Part shown: in pieces, positions 60,583 to 64,000 of the stretch
Layout: each line of letters starts with the position of its first letter
Numbering within the stretch: the first letter of the stretch is position 1
Assembly (NCBI RefSeq): GCF_018374135.1
Contig: NZ_JAHAFS010000003.1
Location: forward strand, 62,001 to 126,000
Length of the DNA stretch: 64,000 nt
Reading direction: 5' to 3'
From: Campylobacter gracilis
GTDB taxonomy: Bacteria; Campylobacterota; Campylobacteria; Campylobacterales; Campylobacteraceae
The notes under the pieces: model-generated
Told to the model about the DNA's origin: nothing
What the model saw: the letters and a program-made list of their open reading frames with translations, nothing else
Database searches by the model: none
Position numbers and translations under genes: made by a program

Positions 60583-61296
60583 ATGAAAAAAGCTATTTTA
60601 ACTTCAGTTGCGCTCGCAGCGAGCCTAAACGCGGCTTTAAGCGACAGCGAAATTTTATCTATCTACGGCGGCGCGCCTCAAGGCATCGAAATAAAGGTCG
60701 CCGAGCGCATCCAACTTAGCGAGCCGAAGGGCGTTGAAGCGGTCGTTTTAAAAATCTCTCAAGGCAATATGTCGCAAGAGGAGATCATCTTCACTCAAGG
60801 CGATCTGATCTTTACCGATATCATCGATCCTAAAAAACGCGTAGTCTATAAGGAGCAGATCAAACAAGACCGCATCGCAGGACAGCTAAGTAAGGTCTTC
60901 AAAGCAGAGAGCAAAGACAATATCATCAAGCTAGGAAACGATCCCAAAAAGCCTACGATTTTGATGCTGACAGACGCCTTGTGTCCATTCTGCCGCAAAG
61001 AGATGGCAAGGATCGAAGAAACGTTAAAAAATAACAATGTCGATATAATCATGACCTCCGTTCACGGCGATGACGGCCACGCAAAATCCGCGCTCATCTA
61101 CAAAGAGATCAAAAATGCTAAAACTGACGAGCAAAAGATAGCGGTTTTTAGAAAATACTACGCCGAAGATAACAAAGCAGGTGCCAAAGACGTAAGCGCT
61201 ACCGAGCTAAATGCTGCAAAAGCCCTAGCTGCCAAATATTTCGGTGCGGGAGTAAACTCGGTGCCTTACATCATCGAACTAGACAAGCTAAAATAA
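60583..61296 (+). CDS. DsbC/DsbG-like thiol-disulfide protein (CPFC), downstream of selB
   Basis: A 237-residue secreted protein with signal peptide and a thioredoxin-fold domain, active site CPFC (Cys134 and Cys137) in TDALCPFCRKEM, and a cis-Pro loop at NSVPYII. I set the start at ATG 60583 after AAAGGAA; the longer open frame upstream is not supported. It is paralogous to the CPYC protein at 28241-28981, including the periplasmic DxxC-P architecture. Its position after selAB may be coincidental. Confidence 0.8.
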   Translation: MKKAILTSVALAASLNAALSDSEILSIYGGAPQGIEIKVAERIQLSEPKGVEAVVLKISQGNMSQEEIIFTQGDLIFTDIIDPKKRVVYKEQIKQDRIAGQLSKVFKAESKDNIIKLGNDPKKPTILMLTDALCPFCRKEMARIEETLKNNNVDIIMTSVHGDDGHAKSALIYKEIKNAKTDEQKIAVFRKYYAEDNKAGAKDVSATELNAAKALAAKYFGAGVNSVPYIIELDKLK

Positions 61297-61305
61297 TCTC
61301 TTTTA

Positions 61306-61331
61306 AATTTTGCGGAGCGATCCGCAAAATT
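61306..61331 (+). terminator. Hairpin after the CPFC thiol-disulfide gene
   Basis: Perfect 11-base arms AATTTTGCGGA and complement around GCGA, 9 bases after the stop. No strong T-run. The stem carries the AAATTT-type core seen in other terminator hairpins here. Confidence 0.5.
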
Positions 61332-61797
61332 CTACCCCATCGTCTTAGTCTTAGAGATTTTAATTAATCCGGATTTTATGAAATTTTACGAGTAATTGCT
61401 TTAGAATTTTTATAATCCCGCCGCCTAGCAAAATCTCTTTATCGAACCAGATTTAAAATTTTAAAATTTCTTTGCATATGGAATTTTAAAATTTAATAAT
61501 CACGGAATTTAAAGTAGGCACAGATCTTTAAAATTTCAGACCACTTTTAAAAGACACGTGCAAAATTCTACTGCAAAATCCGCATTATTCTTTATATTGA
61601 AAGTAGCATAAAAGCGATAGTGTATGAAATTTAAAAGCGAGAAAATATGCAAGCAAAATCCACGGCCGAAATTTTAAAATTTCACAGCAAAGCCCAGGTA
61701 AAATTTAGCCGCAAATTTCATAAAATTTTTGTTTTGCGGCAAAGAGGAATTTATAATCGTGCTTCAAGCTGCCTATCTTGGACTACTCCGATTAAAA
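61332..61797. other. RAATTY-rich intergenic region
   Basis: About 465 bases between convergent genes with dense AAATTT/GAATTT words at 61440-61530 and 61660-61750. No gene, tRNA or further terminator was recognised. Confidence 0.45.
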
Positions 61798-63759
61798 TCA
61801 AAACTCCACGTCAAAAGCGGCTCTTGCCAGGCTATTTTTGCTCTCGCTTAGCTCGTACGATGCGCTGAGTCTGACGCTTTGAAGGATCTTATATTTCAGC
61901 CCGATCGCGCCGTTAAATACGCCGCTAGAATAATCAAGCCCCTCCACGTCGTATCTGTCCGAATACTTTCTGCTTGCATGATACGAATCGCCGCTAAATC
62001 GATGCTCGTACTCCGCATTTGCGAATATCTGCAGATCGCCAAAAGCTTTGATTGCGTAAATTCCCGCGGTGCCGTTTGGCGCGGTTTTTGAAGCGGAGCT
62101 AAATTTAAGCCTGGAGATCGCATCCTCGTTTACCCTAATCACTCCAAGCCCCAAATATGGCTTAATATAGCCGTTTTCAAATAAAAATTTATACCCTGCT
62201 CTCGTGCTGAAATCCCAAATTTGCGACTTATATTTCGCGCCGTGGATAGCGCCGAATCCGTTGTTGGTTTCAAATTTATGATCGTTTGTCGAATATGTTA
62301 AATTTACCGCCAAATCCACGTTTTCGTTAAAGTCGTATCTGCCCGCCAGTCCGAACTCGTAGGATTTGATGTTTTCTTTGACACCGTCGAATTTACCCTC
62401 GTACCAAGCGTCCGATTTTTGGTACCCAAAGATCACGCCCAGCGCAAGATCATCCACTCTCTTGGAGGCTCCGAGTAAAATTCCGTCACTCTTGTGATCG
62501 TATTTGACGCCACCCGAGCGGTCTTTGTAATCTCCGCCGTAGTTTCCAATCGCGCTTACGTTTACGTTAAACTCCTGCCCGTCAGTGTCGGTTAAATTTT
62601 TATAAGCGGAATTTCTTGCAAGCTTTGTAAGATCCAGATCGACCTTCGAGCGCGGCATCTCGATGCCTACCCGGTTGCCGCCTCTTGCGACCTGCGAAAA
62701 CAGGCTGCCGTTTTTAGGCGTGAAGTTATTGATCGCCAGCATCAGCGCTTCAAAATAGGTAGGCAGATCGTCGTATCCGCTAGGATAGGCATTCGTATCG
62801 GAGGTGATGAATAGATTTGCCGCGTTGCGCTCACGAGATAATCTTATGATCTCGTCGTATTGATCTGGTCTTGCGTTATATATGACGTGCAGAATTTTAG
62901 AAGAATTTGCGGGGTCTTTTTCAAACTCCGAGGTTCTAGGGCGGTAGTGGTTTATATACTCATCCGCGCTCACCTCTTGCAGCATCCAAACGTCCGCATA
63001 AGGGGCTATAGCGTCGCGCACGCCCCAGCCGTTGTTTGCCAAAACGAGCATTCCCGGATATTTGGTCTTGATATAATTGTAGATACTCTCCATATAGGCA
63101 ATAGTTGCGGGATTGCTTTCGGTATTAACTTCATCGATAAAGTATCCTGCGATATTTTCTCTGCCGTAGAAATTTACAAAATTATCGATATCGGCATAGA
63201 CTAAATTTAGATTTCTAGTAGAATTTTTAGTATAGGTATAGCCTAAATTTGATATGCCCGCCGCGATATTTCGCTTCATCTGAACTGCGTCTTCTTCTCT
63301 TCTGACCAGATATTGCGTAGTCTGATCGCCCGGTATCGCCGCCTCGTAAGAGCCGAAAGCCACATAAGGAACCAGCGCGCCGCCTATATTGGTAATGCCG
63401 TTCCAAAACTCGGCATTTACGCGGCTATTGCCCGTCCAGCGAAATGCAGGCATCATAACGCGCTGATTATTAAGCCTGCCCGAATATGAGCCCTTTTTAG
63501 CAAAGCCTCTTGCGTACTCGAGCTTGATACGAAATGAGTTTTCATACTCGTCGCTCGCGTAGCTATCGCTAGCTGCGTCGCGCCTGCTTAATTTCGCGCC
63601 CAAGCTATCCGCAGCGCTCATTACGTCGGAACGGGAAGTGTTGTTGGAAGGTGATTTTTGCGCGTTTGCATAGCCCCAGGAATTCTGCTCGCTCGCATAG
63701 CCGAACCCTGCTGCACCGATAAGCGCAAGAGATACGATTTTTTTCAAAGACTTTAGCAT
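61798..63759 (-). CDS. Autotransporter-like protein with Spherulin-4-type glycosidase domain
   Basis: A 653-residue protein. ATG 63759 is favoured over an upstream TTG because a GAGG ribosome site precedes it. It has a signal peptide (about 1-23), a passenger of about residues 100-335 that resembles the Spherulin-4/TIM-barrel glycosidase group (PYVAFGSYE, VYADIDNF, IAGYFIDEVNTE with Asp209-Glu210, MLVLANNGWGV, ADVWMLQEVSADEY), and a C-terminal barrel (about 375-653) with aromatic, strand-like repeats ending in FDVEF. It probably displays a hydrolase on the outer membrane. Members of this fold cut galactosamine-type exopolysaccharides. Substrate unknown. Confidence 0.72.
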   Translation of the reverse strand: MLKSLKKIVSLALIGAAGFGYASEQNSWGYANAQKSPSNNTSRSDVMSAADSLGAKLSRRDAASDSYASDEYENSFRIKLEYARGFAKKGSYSGRLNNQRVMMPAFRWTGNSRVNAEFWNGITNIGGALVPYVAFGSYEAAIPGDQTTQYLVRREEDAVQMKRNIAAGISNLGYTYTKNSTRNLNLVYADIDNFVNFYGRENIAGYFIDEVNTESNPATIAYMESIYNYIKTKYPGMLVLANNGWGVRDAIAPYADVWMLQEVSADEYINHYRPRTSEFEKDPANSSKILHVIYNARPDQYDEIIRLSRERNAANLFITSDTNAYPSGYDDLPTYFEALMLAINNFTPKNGSLFSQVARGGNRVGIEMPRSKVDLDLTKLARNSAYKNLTDTDGQEFNVNVSAIGNYGGDYKDRSGGVKYDHKSDGILLGASKRVDDLALGVIFGYQKSDAWYEGKFDGVKENIKSYEFGLAGRYDFNENVDLAVNLTYSTNDHKFETNNGFGAIHGAKYKSQIWDFSTRAGYKFLFENGYIKPYLGLGVIRVNEDAISRLKFSSASKTAPNGTAGIYAIKAFGDLQIFANAEYEHRFSGDSYHASRKYSDRYDVEGLDYSSGVFNGAIGLKYKILQSVRLSASYELSESKNSLARAAFDVEF

Positions 63760-63854
63760 TCTGCACCGCCTCAAATAAAATTACCCAAATTCTTAAATTT
63801 CGACAAATTTGCAGACGCGCTTTTAAAATTAAAAGCTTTGTCGAAATTTAAAAA

Positions 63855-63878
63855 TTTAGCCGCCTTAAGACGGCCAAA
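63855..63878 (-). terminator. Terminator of rplT
   Basis: Arms of ten bases including TTT-GCCGTC and GGCGGC-AAA on the minus strand (two G-T wobbles) around TTAA, then ATTTTTAAA, nine bases after the rplT stop. Confidence 0.65.
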
Positions 63879-63887
63879 TTTTAAAGT

Positions 63888-64000
63888 TTATTTTAATGCT
63901 GCTTTTGCCTTCTTTGCGACGGTTGCGAAAGCTTCGGCATCGTTCATAGCCATATTTGCTAAAATTTTTCTATCAAGCTCGATGCCCGCTTTTCTAAGTC
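63888..64000 (-). CDS. rplT: Ribosomal protein L20, C-terminal part (cut by window edge)
   Basis: The last 36-37 codons of L20, a 50S assembly protein. The residues LRKAGIELDRKILANMAMND followed by a lysine-rich tail ending AALK match the L20 C-terminus. The gene would be expected after rpmI, outside the window. A terminator lies right after the stop. Confidence 0.9.
   Translation of the reverse strand, partial: LRKAGIELDRKILANMAMNDAEAFATVAKKAKAALK

Overview
The window is chromosomal DNA from a Campylobacter of the higher-GC, mostly oral group; a C. gracilis-like species is the best guess. This is inferred from epsilonproteobacterial gene order (gatC - pilT - cvpA - fur - lysS), a PglB-type oligosaccharyltransferase, a carboxynorspermidine dehydrogenase, PatA/PatB/Ape1 peptidoglycan O-acetylation genes and a periplasmic selenocysteine formate dehydrogenase. 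No rRNA, CRISPR array, prophage or insertion sequence was seen. One tRNA (CAU anticodon) is present.

Layout. 1-3040 (minus): lysS (cut by the window edge), fur, cvpA, pilT, gatC. 3157-6258 (plus): a membrane TPR-like protein, a lipoprotein, a small protein, coaX, hisG. 7670-11815 (minus): an unusually long dnaE. 12137-18889 (minus): an aspartate racemase-like protein with an amino-acid/dicarboxylate symporter, the tRNA, a YccF protein, a DUF2130 protein and putP. 19017-25022 (plus): a polar amino-acid ABC transporter, a nuclease-fold protein, thiE, uppP and a phosphoethanolamine transferase-like enzyme. 25630-31008: a cysteine-desulfurase-like protein, a DUF234 protein, a DsbC-like protein, efp, a hidden selenoprotein and a frameshifted phosphoesterase. 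31442-35357: ape1-patB-patA. 36860-50199: metE, an outer-membrane protein, a frameshifted pglB, a Bcr/CflA exporter, a carboxynorspermidine dehydrogenase, a frameshifted DUF2892 gene, a LysE-type exporter and two envelope proteins. 50441-61296: the selenium/formate region. 61798-63759: an autotransporter with a Spherulin-4-like domain. The end of rplT closes the window.

The most coherent system is selenium-based. A polyferredoxin and a TorD-like chaperone (55259-56941, 54390-55259) precede a separate transcription unit encoding a small Tat protein, FdhA and FdhB. FdhA is read through an in-frame UGA at residue 180. Divergently transcribed selA and selB supply the insertion machinery. A second selenoprotein, a 77-residue SelW/Rdx-like protein with a Cys-x-x-Sec motif, lies at 29914-30147; an ordinary ORF search misses it because UGA is its 11th codon. 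Both UGA codons are followed by a short hairpin with a 5-base loop ending GUGU. selC and selD were not found here.

The most striking large-scale pattern is saturation of the non-coding DNA with the words AAATTT, GAATTT, AAATTC and GAATTC, which are all RAATTY. RAATTY is the site methylated by CtsM and needed for DNA uptake in C. jejuni. The same words fill lineage-specific, low-complexity in-frame inserts in at least four proteins (SelA, the TorD-like chaperone, PatB and the 48662-49585 membrane protein) and form the stems of several terminator-like hairpins. Three genes (pglB, a phosphoesterase, DUF2892) each lack exactly one base at or beside a G run, which could mean phase variation, decay or assembly error.
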